Part shown: positions 23,961 through 35,256 of the stretch, in pieces
Layout of the letters: each line of letters begins with the position of its first letter
Numbering within the stretch: the stretch's first letter is position 1
Assembly: GCA_029582165.1 (NCBI GenBank)
Contig: CM055875.1
Location: forward strand, 7,857,501-7,921,500
Origin: Portulaca oleracea
Lineage: Eukaryota > Streptophyta > Magnoliopsida > Caryophyllales > Portulacaceae
Reading direction: 5' to 3'
DNA length: 64,000 nt
Made by a program: the position numbers and the translations under genes
The notes under the pieces: model-generated
Told to the model about the DNA's origin: nothing
Seen by the model: only the letters and a program-made list of their open reading frames with translations
Databases searched by the model: none

Positions 23961-24086
23961 CTACACCATTACTTTCCAGACTAAAAAGCACCAACAAACA
24001 ACTTACTATACCACAACAAAGGCAAACTATACGACACGATAATGATTTATAAAAACAAACACACTAAAAACAAAAGACATACCAAA

Positions 24087-24102
24087 TAAATAAATAGATA
24101 GA

Positions 24103-24140
<38 letters not shown>
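24087..24140. repeat. (AAAT)n microsatellite
   Basis: Near-perfect AAAT repeats, with two AGAT variants near the start, at or near the 5' end of the RTE LINE. Confidence 0.85.
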
Positions 24141-24141
<1 letters not shown>

Positions 24142-25037
24142 GGAAAGAACAGACACACCTGGTAACTAAAAAAATAAAAGGGTAAATAAAAAAAATCTGT
24201 TGTAAACACTAAAAACTCAATTAATAGTATACTAAACACCCTAACTGCTAGTTCTAAAAATAAAAATAAAAAAACACCCTAACTGCTATTGAGTAACAGT
24301 GTGCCCACAATCACCCCCCCCCCCAGCTTACAATACAAAAGACAGCTCCACTCTACAAAGCAGAAAGTCTACCGTAGCTAGAATAATAAAATACCAAATC
24401 CAACATAAATTCACACACCCAAAAACACAAACACAACTCCTAAAATAAAATTTAAAAAATAGAATCAAGGTATTAACCAATGTACACAAATAAACAAAGA
24501 CAGGGGGCAAAGCAAGAATTAAAGTCAACTGCAAAATGGACCAAATTGGGCACAGAGGAGCTAATTTACTAAAGACTACTGCAGATAATTAGGCAAAGCA
24601 CGGATTAAATTCAATTGAGCTTGGCAGAAACCCTGTAAGAACCCAGTGACACAAATTCAACTCACTGATCAAAAATCGCCTTGCACGGATCGAAACATCA
24701 ATCAAGCAAACTCAGATTTCTCCCCGCAGAACCCAAATCACTTCAAAAGAACACCAACCGAATCACTCAACGCAACAAACAACAGCACGTAGATCAAGTC
24801 ACGATTACAAATTACGAAAGCTAGCTTGAAACGAACAGTGGATTTTCCCAGCAAGAACATGAACAATAAATATCAGATGAAGAAGAAGAATCAGAGGAGT
24901 AGGTATCTCGTTACCAGAGATGCAGATAGATAGAGAGAGAAAATCGGAGCCGTCTTCCGATGGAGCGAAAATCGCCGATCTACCACCAGATAAGAGAAAG
25001 AAACCGAGATCAGTTACCAATTCTGGGCAGCGAGAAT
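24141..25037 (-). other. Probable GLTP1 leader intron (distal part)
   Basis: Non-coding. T-rich on the minus strand with plant first-intron character and no repeat structure. It would be the start of the leader intron that continues through the RTE LINE to the acceptor at 19305. Confidence 0.4.
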
Positions 25038-25043
25038 ACTCAC

Positions 25044-25440
25044 CGGAAGAATTCAATTGCTGCTGGAGTTGATAAATCGCCGGCAAATAACAATGAATGA
25101 GAAAAATGCAATGGGGAGAGGGGGGGTACCTTTTACTCTTTGGAATGCAAGGATTGAAATGATCTGACAAGAATTGAAAAAGATGGAAACAATACAATTT
25201 GGAATGCAAGGAATGGAAAGGTGAGACAAAGAATCGGATTCGAAATGGAGGATAATTGATATAAGTTTACTGTCGATAGATTGACAAAAAGAGAAAGAGA
25301 AAGAGAAAGAGAAAGAGAAAAAGTGGTGAAACTGAAAAGTACCTCTTCTCTTTCTTTGTGTTGATGCACGTCAGAATCGGCCTTGACTAATCACTGTTGA
25401 TTCTGAGCTGCCTTTTTTCAATGTCAAGGTCAACAATATC
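25044..25440 (-). promoter_or_regulatory. Putative GLTP1 5' UTR exon and core promoter
   Basis: The minus strand has a strong donor, CTTCCG then GTGAGTATTC, at 25044/25043, preceded by a pyrimidine-rich leader with a CTTTCT repeat (about 25288-25322). Further up are a TATA-like TATAAGATA (about 25438) and two TTGAC boxes (about 25425). The layout suits a plant 5' UTR exon. Linking it to GLTP1 rests on strand, the leader acceptor at 19305 and the lack of another gene between. Confidence 0.4.
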
Positions 25441-25972
25441 TTATACAATACTCCCCCTTCCTTCTTCCTTCCATATAATTATCAACTGTCGTCGTTCCCA
25501 TTCTTACTCTCAAATTTTGACGATTCACGGCTAAAAATTAGTTTGATAGAAGTTCAATTTTCATAACTTTTGGTAATTTTGGTAATATTTTTAGTAACTT
25601 TTGTCAAATTTATCCTAATATATTAATAATGTTAAATTTTTTTTTTTTAACTTCGATAAATTTTGGTAAGTTCTAGTAAATTTTGATAAATTTAAGCATA
25701 TACCGGTAAATTTTGGTCAAATAAAGTTACTCATGAATTTGACAAGCCCTCAGGGATAGGAGTATCTTCTCTAGTTTTCTCTAATTTATCAATTCTTTAG
25801 TTTCAAATTTACCTCTTTCTTAGCTTTTTTTGTTTTTTAAGAAATCAATAACCCAAATACAAATTAATTTGATTAGAGGCCGCTTCAAAAGAATTATGGT
25901 ACATTGGGACCTACCGTGCTTCTAGTGTGCCCGGGATTCACATAAAAATGGTTGTTTTACTACTTCTTGTAC
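25441..25972. other. AT-rich intergenic stretch
   Basis: No gene. About 25560-25720 contains short related phrases (TTTTGGTAA, AATTTTGATAAATTT, CGATAAATTTTGGTAAG) that look like a decayed simple repeat. Confidence 0.4.
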
Positions 25973-26098
25973 TAGTGTTCAAAAAATTCGGAACCGCCAC
26001 ACCGAACCGGAACCCGTCAAAAAAAAATTCGGAAATGGGTAACACCAAACCGCCTTAAAATTCCGATACACCGAACCGGAAAAACCGGAACCGCACCG

Positions 26099-26100
<2 letters not shown>

Positions 26101-26175
<75 letters not shown>
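26101..26175. repeat. (TA)n microsatellite
   Basis: About 75 bp of TA repeats with one GA interruption, between the hAT subterminal region and the nested element. Confidence 0.95.
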
Positions 26176-26177
<2 letters not shown>

Positions 26178-27568
26178 AATGGATCCAGTATGAAGAAAGA
26201 TAATGGAGGAAGGTAAGAAGAATTGATCTGGAGCGTACAAATCAAATCTAATGGTTGATAATAAAACCACCTTCCTACTTCATAAATCAGCTAGTGGTTT
26301 TCGAGAAAAATAAATAAAATTAGTTAGATAGATATAATTGGCGAGAATCATGCATGGAATTAAAGAGAGATTTCTTTCCCTAAATTGTAGGGATTATATT
26401 ATCCAAATTTAACTCCATTATCATAAAAAAAACTAAAGAAAAAATAGAAGTTATCAAATTGTAGAGATTATATTTACTCCAACATAACCGTTATTTCTCA
26501 CAATCCATGACCACACTCCCTAATATCTTTGACCACACTCTCACAAGTAAAAATTATATCAATGTTCTCAAGATATATATGTGACGACACTCTCTAATAT
26601 CCATAATCATACTCTATTATATAGGATATGATATGAGTATTTGTGTATAAGAAGTTAACTTTTGTAGACCTTGGAAAAGTATAAATTTCTTAATATTTAT
26701 AGTCAGTAATATCACACCATGACCACATTATCCATAGAATATGACCACAATGTGTTCAGAGTATGGACAAATATATATAGAGTGTGGATAAATTTATGTA
26801 GTGTGTTGGGTAAATCTATTGAATATGACCAAAGTGTATTCAACGTGTGGAAAAGTATAAATTTCCTAATATCTATAACCACTAATATCACACCATGATC
26901 ACACTATCCATAGAATATGACCACAGTGTGTTTAGAGTGTGGACAAATATATATAGAATGTGGACAAATTTATGTAGTGTGTTGGGTATATATCTATTGA
27001 ATATGACCACGGTGTGTTCAACGTGTTGAAAAATTTATGAGACAAATTTTTGCAGTGTGTGGTCATGGATATTAGTGACTGTGGTGTTCGATATAATGCG
27101 ACAATAAAGATGTGATTTGATTTAGGGAGGTGTGGTAATGTACATAGGGGAGTGTGGTCCTTGATATAATTTTGATTTATGGGAGAGTGGTCTTGGATAT
27201 TAGGGAGTATACTCATGAAGTGTGAGAATCAACGATGATATTGGACGAAACAAACTCACGACAAAATCCTTATAGAATGTTCTGTTTTTTCTTTTTTTTT
27301 TTTAGTTTTTGAAAATAATTATATTCAATTTGAAAACTCAATCCCTACAATTTAGGTAATTAATCTCTCTCTCATCCCATACATGATTCTAACTAACCAT
27401 ATCTACTTAAATGATTTTATTTATTTATTTATTTGTTTTTGGAAAATCACTAGCTGATTTATGGGAAATGAAGGTGGTTTTATTATCGGCATTGGATCAG
27501 ATTTGTACACCCCAAATTGTTTCTTCCTACCTTCTTACCGTATCTTTCTTCCCACTATAACTACTCCC
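26176..27568. mobile_element. Nested terminal-inverted-repeat element
   Basis: Long imperfect terminal inverted repeats: 26176-26400 against 27335-27568 inverted. Shared phrases include AAAACCACCTTC, ATAAATCAGCTAGTG and AAATTGTAGGGATT. TA tracts lie on both sides. No transposase. Long arms suggest a MULE or foldback type, but the superfamily is not proven. Confidence 0.7.
26674..27040. repeat. 176-bp tandem duplication
   Basis: The unit beginning CATGACCACATTATCCATAG at 26718 recurs at 26894 (CATGATCACACTATCCATAG), spacing 176 bp. It sits in the core of the nested inverted-repeat element. GAATATGACCA.. and GTGTGGACAAAT recur within each unit. Confidence 0.85.
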
Positions 27569-27983
27569 ATATATATAAATGTATGTATGTATCTATATGT
27601 ATATGTGTATGTAAATTTTGTTTTTAAAAAAAATTTACACAAAAATCAAGTCAAATACACAATAAAAATAAATAGATTGAATAATGGCTAATTGACACTG
27701 TGTGGGCATTAGTGCATTACCGATTTACCGTATTTGGGCTTTAAAAAACTGGAACCGAGCCTGAGTTTTTTTTTTTAAGGTTGATTGAATGATGATTGTT
27801 TAATTTTGATGGAAATAAATGCAGTTACGGTTAACCGGTGATACCGAACCGTTAACTTTGGTGCACCGGTTTTAAAAAAACCCGGGTGTTCCGATTTCGG
27901 TTAACGATTTTGGAAAACTGTTTCATCCGGTGCACCGCTTCGTGACACAGGAACCGCCCCGAACCACACCGTGAACACCCCTA

Positions 27984-29276
27984 ATGAATACCAGTACTTA
28001 AATTTGTGCATTGTATAAAAAGGAAAAAGTTTGATTGACCCACTGAGTCAATAACCCATATGATATGTCATGTGTTATATGAACTGGCATGACAAGTTGG
28101 ACTGATGAGCTGGATTTTAACCTACTGAAGGATTGGCTATTTCATTTACTCTCTCCCTCTCCCCCATTTCCAAGAAAACCTTCATCATTTACTCTCTCCC
28201 CTATGATATCTATCATTTACTCTCTCCCCCATTTCCCGGAAAACACTCATCATCCCCAATTTCCCATTCCCGCATGTAACCAACATCAATTCCGAAACCC
28301 CTCTGGCTCCCCATCTCCCCAGCCCATCGAAACCTCCTTCTGGCTCCCTCCATCTTCATCGACGGCGACAAAACCCTGAATCCTAGAAAGTCTCCATAGA
28401 TGTTGGAGATGTCGACGACGGCCCCAATCTCCCCAGCCTATCCAAACCCTAGCCACTAACCACCACCCTCCATTATCCTAAAACCTAGAAGATGTCGACG
28501 ACGATAAAACCATAGACGTCGGAGATGAAGATGACGGCGGATTCGACAACTCATCATCTCACCACCACCCTCCATCAAGACGACAATTTTCTTTCACGAT
28601 TCAGATAAGTTTCTTCGTTTGTCTTCAATTATTTATAGTTTTTTTTTGTCATTCTTTTCTTTTCTTTTCTGGGTTCATAACTCTATGTTTCCCTTCGTTT
28701 TTGTTCAATTTTTATGGTTTCTGGCGTTTACTATGTGTTGATGTGAAATTTAGGGTTTCCTTTCGTTTTTCAATCTGTTAATTTGAATTTAGATAAGTTT
28801 CTTCATTTTTGTTCAAATTTTTAGAGTTTTTAATGAAGGAATTTTAGCCGTTATAGTTAAAAACTCTGTTTTTTTTCTTTCCGATTCTGAATTTGTTTCG
28901 ATTATAAAATTTTTTCATTTTGTTGTTTGTTCAATTTTTTTCATTTTAGGGTTTCTTATTTTTACTCTGTTGATTTGATTTTGTTTTTTCTATTATGAAA
29001 ATCTTGGATATAGCCAAATGAAAAGCAAATGAAACCATGAAAAGTTCAAAAACTAAAAGTGAAAGCATCAAAATTTTAAAACTTTAATAACTAAGAAGCA
29101 CAATTCATTGATATAACCCTTGTAATCCTCAATGTTAAACATCAGAATTGAAAAATAGACAAAAGCAACGGAACCTAAACACAAAACACCACAATTGAAA
29201 AAAAAAAAAAAAACATGGCCGAAGTAGGATACACCTACAAAAAAATTGGAGGGGGGAGGGGGAGGACTAAACGCCA
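27984..29276. other. No recognised gene
   Basis: A pyrimidine-rich stretch (28130-28400, with CATTTACTCTCTCCC three times) and a GACGACG-rich part (28400-28560) resemble a plant 5' leader, but no supported coding sequence follows. T-rich sequence then extends to 29060. Confidence 0.35.
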
Positions 29277-29753
29277 CTAATCCTCAATGTCAATGATAGG
29301 AGTTCCTTCAGGAATAGGGGAAGATCCTTCAGGGTTCTTCCTCTTCCTACCCAGAATACTTCCCGGCGAAGTAAATGGGTGGAGTTGCTTAGCGATACTC
29401 CACTTCCCAAGACTACATTGGGTTCCCTTGAGGATGATGTCAAGTTTGACCAATCCACCATCACTCCTAATCATTTTCTTCCGCATTCCCCCATAGTCGT
29501 GTTGACTCATTCTTGTGAACAACTCTTCAATCTTTGACTTCATACTTTCATACTTCTGTTCGTAGGGTTGTACAGCAGTAGTTCTAGGTGTTACTTTTTC
29601 CCTAGATGATTTTAGTGTTAGTGGTGAAGGTTTGGGTGAAGGATTGGGTATTTCCAATTTGACAGTTGATACAGACATTGGTGTCTGAGATAATGTACCG
29701 TTTTCACTTTTTGGGTTAGCAGGTGTTTTCATGGAAGAGGTAGGGGTCTCCAT
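29277..29753 (-). CDS. Hypothetical protein, 158 aa
   Basis: An uninterrupted frame on the minus strand from METPTSSMKTPANPKSENG to IDIED and stop. The N-terminal half is rich in Ser, Thr, Pro and Lys. The middle (about 65-100) could form a helix: EQKYESMKSKIEELFTRM. The last third is basic with a possible nuclear-localisation-like GRKRK. I recognise no family. It could be an accessory protein or fragment of a transposon, or a small host gene; no intron signals or homologue were judged reliable. Confidence 0.35.
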   Translation of the reverse strand: METPTSSMKTPANPKSENGTLSQTPMSVSTVKLEIPNPSPKPSPLTLKSSREKVTPRTTAVQPYEQKYESMKSKIEELFTRMSQHDYGGMRKKMIRSDGGLVKLDIILKGTQCSLGKWSIAKQLHPFTSPGSILGRKRKNPEGSSPIPEGTPIIDIED

Positions 29754-29783
29754 TTGATTTGTGTTTCAGAATGTGTTTGTATG

Positions 29784-31006
29784 TGATATGCCGTAAGTGC
29801 ACGGGTGTAGATGTAGCATGTATCAAGGTCGTTCCCACAGGGAATTGCTTAACAACACACCAAACTAGCCCTCTAATTGATTGCTAAGTCGATCGGGTTT
29901 TGAGATGGTTTTTTTTACAAAACTACTTCTAACTACAAAAGCAATGATTCTAAGGATGAAATCAAACAAATAAAATCTTTCAGGAGACAATTCAATGTTA
30001 CTACGAAACACACAAAGAGGATTGAACAAGACTTTCACCAATTTGGACAACTTTTAGGGTCGATAATTGCATAATGTCTTTCGCACCGATCTTTTGGAAA
30101 TAAAGCGAATTGCGTAGCAAAGCCAATCACCTACTTTCGTAGTTATTTCAACTTTAACTAGGTTAATGATCAAATTATCAAATGACCCCTAACTAAAAAT
30201 CTCTATGTCTATTTCATTTTATAGTTAGTTCAACCTAAGCTTTCCAATTCTCAAATTTCTCCTTTCGGTGCTTCATTCAAGAATTTATTACCATGCTAAT
30301 GGTGATCAAGCAAAAACAATGACTTATATACTCATAGGTTGAATAAAAATGCACCTAAATCATATATAAAACATGTTCAATCCAACAATATTCAATCCAT
30401 TAAAACAACTAGGGTTTATCCCCCAAACAAAAGAAAAACTACTCACTAATCATGTCTAAACTACAAAAGCACGTAAATTCTACTCTAGAAAACATATAAA
30501 TCTAAAGAAAAGGAAGAAATAACCAAAGATGTGTAGAAAACCCTTGAAAGTATTTGGCAATTGTGGACTTTTGCTCCTCAAACACCGAATCTATCTTGAG
30601 TAATCTTTAATCTTCTATTCGCTCTCAAACTCTTGATTATTGTGGGAATATGGGAGATGGATGATGGTATAAATGGAGGGGTATGGTATGGAAGGAATGG
30701 ATGGTGGTGAATGAAGGTGAATGAAGGTGGATGATGAATGAAACAGCCGAATCCATTGATTATATAACAATTATGGGACTTGAAACGACAAAATGCAATA
30801 AATAGGGTGCAACACGGTCCGTGTCAACCTCAACGCTGGTCGTGTTGATGGTTTATGGGGAAGCATTCTAGAGGTCAACACAGACCATGTTGTGGGCACC
30901 ATGGGACGTGTTGGCTCTAGAATTTTCTGGGTCATATTGTTTCAGCGATATCTCCTTCGCCTGATATCCGATTGACTTGTATCTTGACTTTTCGGAAAGC
31001 TCTATG
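29784..31006 (-). repeat. LTR of an Athila-like element (minus orientation)
   Basis: The low end reads TGATATGCCGTAAGTGCACGG then CGTTCCCACAGGGAATTG, a form common at the ends of Athila-like LTRs or LARDs. At 30800-30920 it carries several ACACGG-type palindromes (ACACGGTCCGTGT at 30812-30824). No coding interior belongs to it here, so it is solo or truncated. No target duplication was identified. Confidence 0.5.
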
Positions 31007-32726
31007 ATAAGTGAATATTTTATAGTATTATTAGGTAATTAATTTGTGTATTTTAGCCGATTTTGTGACTTAATCTAGTATTTTCATATCAAATTCTGTA
31101 ATATTCTTCACTTGGTTGCGAGAACGATGTGTTTTGCAGGATTTAGTGAATATTCCTTAAAAACCAAGAAAAATGAAGAAAATGGAGGAGAAATTAAAGA
31201 GGAGAATGAGAATTGGAAAAAGAGCAAAAGGAAATAGGAGAAGAGAAGTGAAGGAGCTTTCTTGCAACTGTTGGGCCCATACGCACGCTGGCAACATCAG
31301 CACATAACAACAACTTCACAACAACAACAATTCACAGCATCATGTGCACATCCAAGCATTCACACACCAACAGCAACATCAACATCAACACGCAACAACA
31401 AGTAGACGTTGGAAGCAGTAGAAACCCCCCTCCCCTCCTCAGCAGCGGCTACATCAGATTGGAAGTTCACAGCAATGCTAGCAACGACAATAGTAAGATA
31501 CAACAGCACTCAGCAACACAGCGCTGGCATCGCCCAAAAAACCACGCAAAAACCCAAGCCGCTGACAACGACCATGCCCCCCGGTAGCGCCTAGCACGAA
31601 ACCGTGATAAAGGCGGTAAATCCTAGCCGTTGGCAGTGTCCATTTGGGCGCCGACAGCGTCTCCTAATCTCGTATAAAAGAAAAACTCTATCGCACAGAA
31701 GGGGGATCCAAGAATTAATCAGTTATTATTCCGCCAAACCGTAGGTATTAGGTTTCTTTGTATTTTCCTCCCTTCGGGGAGCCGTTCTAGGATATTAGGA
31801 ATTGAAGAGGAGGAGAAGAAGATCGAATCGGGTGAGACGAAGAGATCGAATTCGATGACTCGGATATTCGATTTATTTTCTATTTTTATTAGGTTTCGTA
31901 ATTCAGTTTTCGTATTTGTTTTCCTAGTTTTTATTACAAAAAATGACTAACAGGTCCCTATATTTTGAGGTAATTATTTTAAGGGCCTTATATTTTGACA
32001 AATTATTATCGGGTGACATTATCTTTGTGATAATTATTTATTGGGGACATTCCGACCAATTTTTCGGTCTAAAGATGCGCAAAACAATGATTTTTGTATT
32101 TAAGGTTGTTTTAATTGAAGTCAACTATCATTTTAGGCCTTAATATTTAGGGTTGGTCAAAGATACATAACCTTAGTCAACAATAAATACTGCAATTAAC
32201 ATTTTGTTTTCTGGAAAATAGATCAGAATGTCACCCAGAAATAATTACAACAAAGATAATGTCACCCTATAATTAGCTATCAAAGTACAAAGCCCTTAAA
32301 ATAATTACATCAAAATATGAGGACCCTTTAGTCGGTTTTTGGTTTTTATTATCATGAGTAGTTAGTTCCCCTGTTTAGTGGATAAACTCGATGTTTCTTG
32401 ATTGATTATTGATGTAGTTTCAGTTTTAGGTTTCAATACAAATGTTTAATCTTCTTGCTTCGTATGTCATAGTAATTGATTAGCTACCTCTTACTTGATC
32501 TAGATTCTTAATATCGGAACGACAGTTTGTTATATTGGAAAGACGAAAATTGAATAGGCGTAGAAAACAATTAGAAATAATGGGTTCACGCTTAGGGTCA
32601 TATTATAATTGGTTCTTATCTTTGACTAGGTTAAATAGCCATGAAAATAGGTGTTTAGTTTAGTCACTACAACTCACCTCGGATTCAAAAGATTGCTGTG
32701 ATAGGGCTTAGAAATATTATAGACCC
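31007..32726 (+). repeat. LTR-like sequence (plus orientation), interrupted by a MITE
   Basis: Starts TGATAAGTGAATATTTTATAG and contains a TATA box (CGTATAAAAG, about 31671) followed by a leader-like stretch and TTAGGTTTCG phrases, as in Athila-like LTRs. Interrupted at 31937-32342 by a MITE. The right end meets the 5' LTR of the Tat element (32727). No gene. Confidence 0.5.
31937..32342. mobile_element. MULE-type MITE, 406 bp
   Basis: Terminal inverted repeats of at least 100 bp: the left arm has TGACTAACAGGTCC, the right arm inverted has CGACTAAAGGGTCC, both then TATTTTGA.GTAATTATTTTA. A perfect 9-bp target duplication, TTTTTATTA, lies at 31928-31936 and 32343-32351. The length and duplication size fit a non-autonomous Mutator-like element. 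Confidence 0.9.
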
Positions 32727-33419
32727 TGTAGGAGGCAAAAATTTGTCGACCAATTAAAAAATGACACATGGAAAATAAATTAAATTTATTCGGCCAATTA
32801 TTATCCGCCACGTGTTAAATTACTTACGGCGGTCCATTTAATTAAATTTTAAATGGAAATATATCATGGCCAATAGCGTCGCGACACGTGTCAATTATGA
32901 TGCAGAAAAATCATAATTATTTCTTTATTTTAAATAAAGGGATAATTAATTAATTTGAGCCCAAGCCCAAAGCCCGACTCAAACCCTAGGCAACCCTAGG
33001 CCTCCAGAGGTTATAAATAGGAGTCCTCTCCCTCATTTTCAAGGACACACGGCAGTCTACACCGGCGGCATTCAGCATTCTGCACTTCAGAAAATTCAGA
33101 AGCTCGAACTGCAAGCGGCCTCCAGCTCCCAAGCGCCAAGGATCAAGGTCGACAAAAGTTCAAGATCAACAGCTCCAAGCTTTCTGCACGTCAAGGTAAA
33201 GAACTACAACCGAGTTCTTCAGCTAGACCTGCATTTGAGATCGAGATCAAGTGTCCGCGCCCTCGGCTCACCCAAGTCATAGGAGATCGAATCAGAGGAT
33301 CATCATTATTGTATTTGATATAGAGATTGTACCCGCTTACATTCAAATATCAATACAAATTAATTTGTTTATCATATTTCTTGTCTTCATTTATTTCAAG
33401 CTCGAAATTTGTGTTTACA
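32727..33419 (+). repeat. 5' LTR of the Tat element
   Basis: 693 bp, starting TGTAGGAGGCAAAAATTTG and ending GTGTTTACA. TATA box TTATAAATAGG at about 33011. A related LTR lies at 61322. Confidence 0.85.
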
Positions 33420-33423
33420 AATT

Positions 33424-33441
33424 TGGCACGCTCGGTGGGAC
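33424..33441 (+). other. Primer-binding site of the Tat element
   Basis: TGGCACGCTCGGTGGGAC begins a few bases after the 5' LTR. The tRNA partner is not assigned. Confidence 0.65.
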
Positions 33442-33502
33442 CACTCCGCCTCTCATTTCTTTCTCCAAGAAGTTCAAATTCATCTTCAACTCAAGCGACG
33501 CG

Positions 33503-34948
33503 ATGACACCCAAGAAAGTTGTCTCTCATCCCTCAACAAAGTGTAGCGTTCAAGCTTCATCCCAAGGGTCGACAACTATGAGTGCTACATCAAGAGGAGT
33601 AATGACTCGAAGGATGGCGAAGGCTGCCGCCGCCGCTGCTGCAATTTCTGCTCTGCTGGAAGAACCAACTACCAAGGCACCAACCCCGTCACGGAAGAGT
33701 CTGGCTGTTGATTCAAACCTTTAGGGAGTGCCTCAAATGACTCCTCGCTCTCGGAGGCCAAGCACTGCAAATACCTACGGCTCAGCCATGACTACCCCAC
33801 GTGGAATGGACGAACTCCAAACTCGCTACAACCCGATCTTCGAGTCTGAGGACTTTGAAGGCCAAGACTACTCCAGCGAAGATTCTTCCCCAATGACTGA
33901 AGAGGAATCTATCTTCTCGGAGGCTGAAATTGAGTCTACTCAAACTGTCATCATGCCAGTGATGACAACTGACGCTTCCAACGTGGAAGAAAAGATTGCA
34001 GAGTTGGAGGCTACACTGAGAAGACTTGCTAGGGAAAGCGAAGAAAAAGACAAAAAGATCGACAAGCAAAGAAAGCAGATCGCGAAACTGATGAGGATAA
34101 TAGAGAAGCGCTCTCATGAAGAGTCTGATGAAGAAACTGACCAGGAGGGATCTGACAAAGAATCTTCTAAGGGTGATGGTGATGGCGACGGTGAAATAAA
34201 GAAGATCTCCTCTTCAGGATCAATGACTGCGGAAGAGATCCAGAGTATGATTGCTAATGCAGTAAGGGCTCAACTAGGAGAGGCGTCGAACAAGAGTCAC
34301 TTGTACACAAAGCCCTACACAAAGAGGATCGATGCGCTTCGGATGCCACTCGGCTATCAACCTCCGAAGTTCAACCAGTTTGATGGAAAGGGTAACCCCA
34401 AGCAACACGTTGCGCATTTCATCGAGACTTGCAGCAATGCAGGGACGGAAGGAGACCGACTGGTGAAGCAATTCGTTCGATCATCAAGGGGATAACATTC
34501 GATCGTACACGGATTTGGAACCCGAGTCTATCAACAATCGGGAAGAAATGGAGCGAGTTTCTAAACCGGTTCTACAAAGACTCAACGTATTGTTAGCATG
34601 ACAGTAGCCGAATACCAAACAATGGGAGGAGCCACCTGAATACATCCATCGTTGGAGGGCTCTTAGTCTTGAGTGTAAGGATCGCCTCTCGAGGCTTTTC
34701 CGACGGCATATGCATGTGCTCAAGGGACACCGCTCTACGTCCTCAAAATGGTCAAGCCAAGGACCTTCCAGGAGTTGGCAACCAAGGCACACGACATGGA
34801 GATTACCATAGAGAATCGACGGGGAAAATCTTCATCTTCGTCCGAAGCAAGAAAGGGTACTAACGAGTACAAGAAGAATGCGAAGCCAGTGAAGACTTCG
34901 AAGAGGGAGTCCATGTCTGTTTCAACTGCAACTGAGGAGCCAGTTTGA
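33503..34948 (+). pseudogene. Tat gag (broken)
   Basis: ATG at 33503 (MTPKKVV). The frame has an in-frame TAG at 33722-33724, continues in the same frame to 34495, shifts, and returns at 34748-34948. It holds a coiled-coil-like segment (VEEKIAELEATLRRL, about 33990) and an acidic, Ser-rich stretch (about 34110-34190). The conserved gag core starts LGYQPPKFNQFDGKGNPKQH (about 34350) and runs on to FIETCSNAGTEGDRLVKQF. It encodes the capsid-like protein of the element; not functional as it stands. Confidence 0.8.
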
Positions 34949-35020
34949 ATCTCTGCCAAGCCCAAACAAGAAAGCAGAAAAACCACATTCTCGAGGAATG
35001 ATGCTAAGAAACATCCTACG

Positions 35021-35254
35021 TTGAAGGAGCTACAAGAGAAGAAATATCCGTTCCCTGATTCAGACTTGTCGGGAATGCTTGATGACTTGCTGGAGAAGGG
35101 TGTTATCGAGCTCCCGCAACCAAAGAGGCCAGAAAAAGCGGGAAGAACAAACGACCCGAGGTACTGTCGCTACCACAGGGTAGTCAGTCACCCTCTCGAG
35201 AAATGCATAACCCTGAAAGAACGCATCATGAAGTTAGCTGAAGAAGGAGGATAA
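35021..35254 (+). pseudogene. Tat gag C-terminal segment
   Basis: Reads KYPFPDSDLSGMLDDLLEKG then DPRYCRYHRVVSHPLEKC, a Cys/His pattern (C..H......H....C) commonly found at the end of gag in this group. Same frame as the preceding gag pieces. Confidence 0.7.
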
Positions 35255-35256
35255 TA

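Larger units (their letters stand above)
19480..24010 (-). mobile_element. RTE-clade LINE, split by a solo LTR
   Basis: A minus-strand non-LTR retrotransposon. From high to low coordinates: endonuclease (about 23960-23200), linker, RT (about 22500-21450), a basic GRRGRGRPKK stretch (about 21300), an interruption by the solo LTR 19844-21276, then the C-terminal REVIREDLRLLG region and a TTG-rich 3' tail ending near 19480 (TTGTTGTTGTTGTATTG). This layout and tail are typical of plant RTE LINEs. It appears to lie in the 5' leader intron of the GLTP1 gene, same strand. The 5' end and target duplication are not resolved. Confidence 0.85.
25973..27983. mobile_element. hAT-like element, non-coding
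   Basis: Ends read TAGTGTTCAAAAAATTCGG (left) and, inverted from the right, TAGGGGTGTTCACGG. Subterminal regions are dense in CCGAACCGG / AACCGGT motifs on both sides (25990-26098, 27740-27965). This end sequence and motif clustering are typical of plant hAT elements. No transposase is seen, and no clean 8-bp target duplication. The middle is occupied by a second element and a TA array. Confidence 0.65.

Noticed and set aside
24805..25209. 134-codon frame as a separate gene
   Set aside because: Overlaps the putative leader exon and donor site; no domain, and its composition is that of a plant 5' leader and intron.
26055..26270. Open frame with an Ile-Tyr repeat
   Set aside because: Translation of the TA microsatellite.
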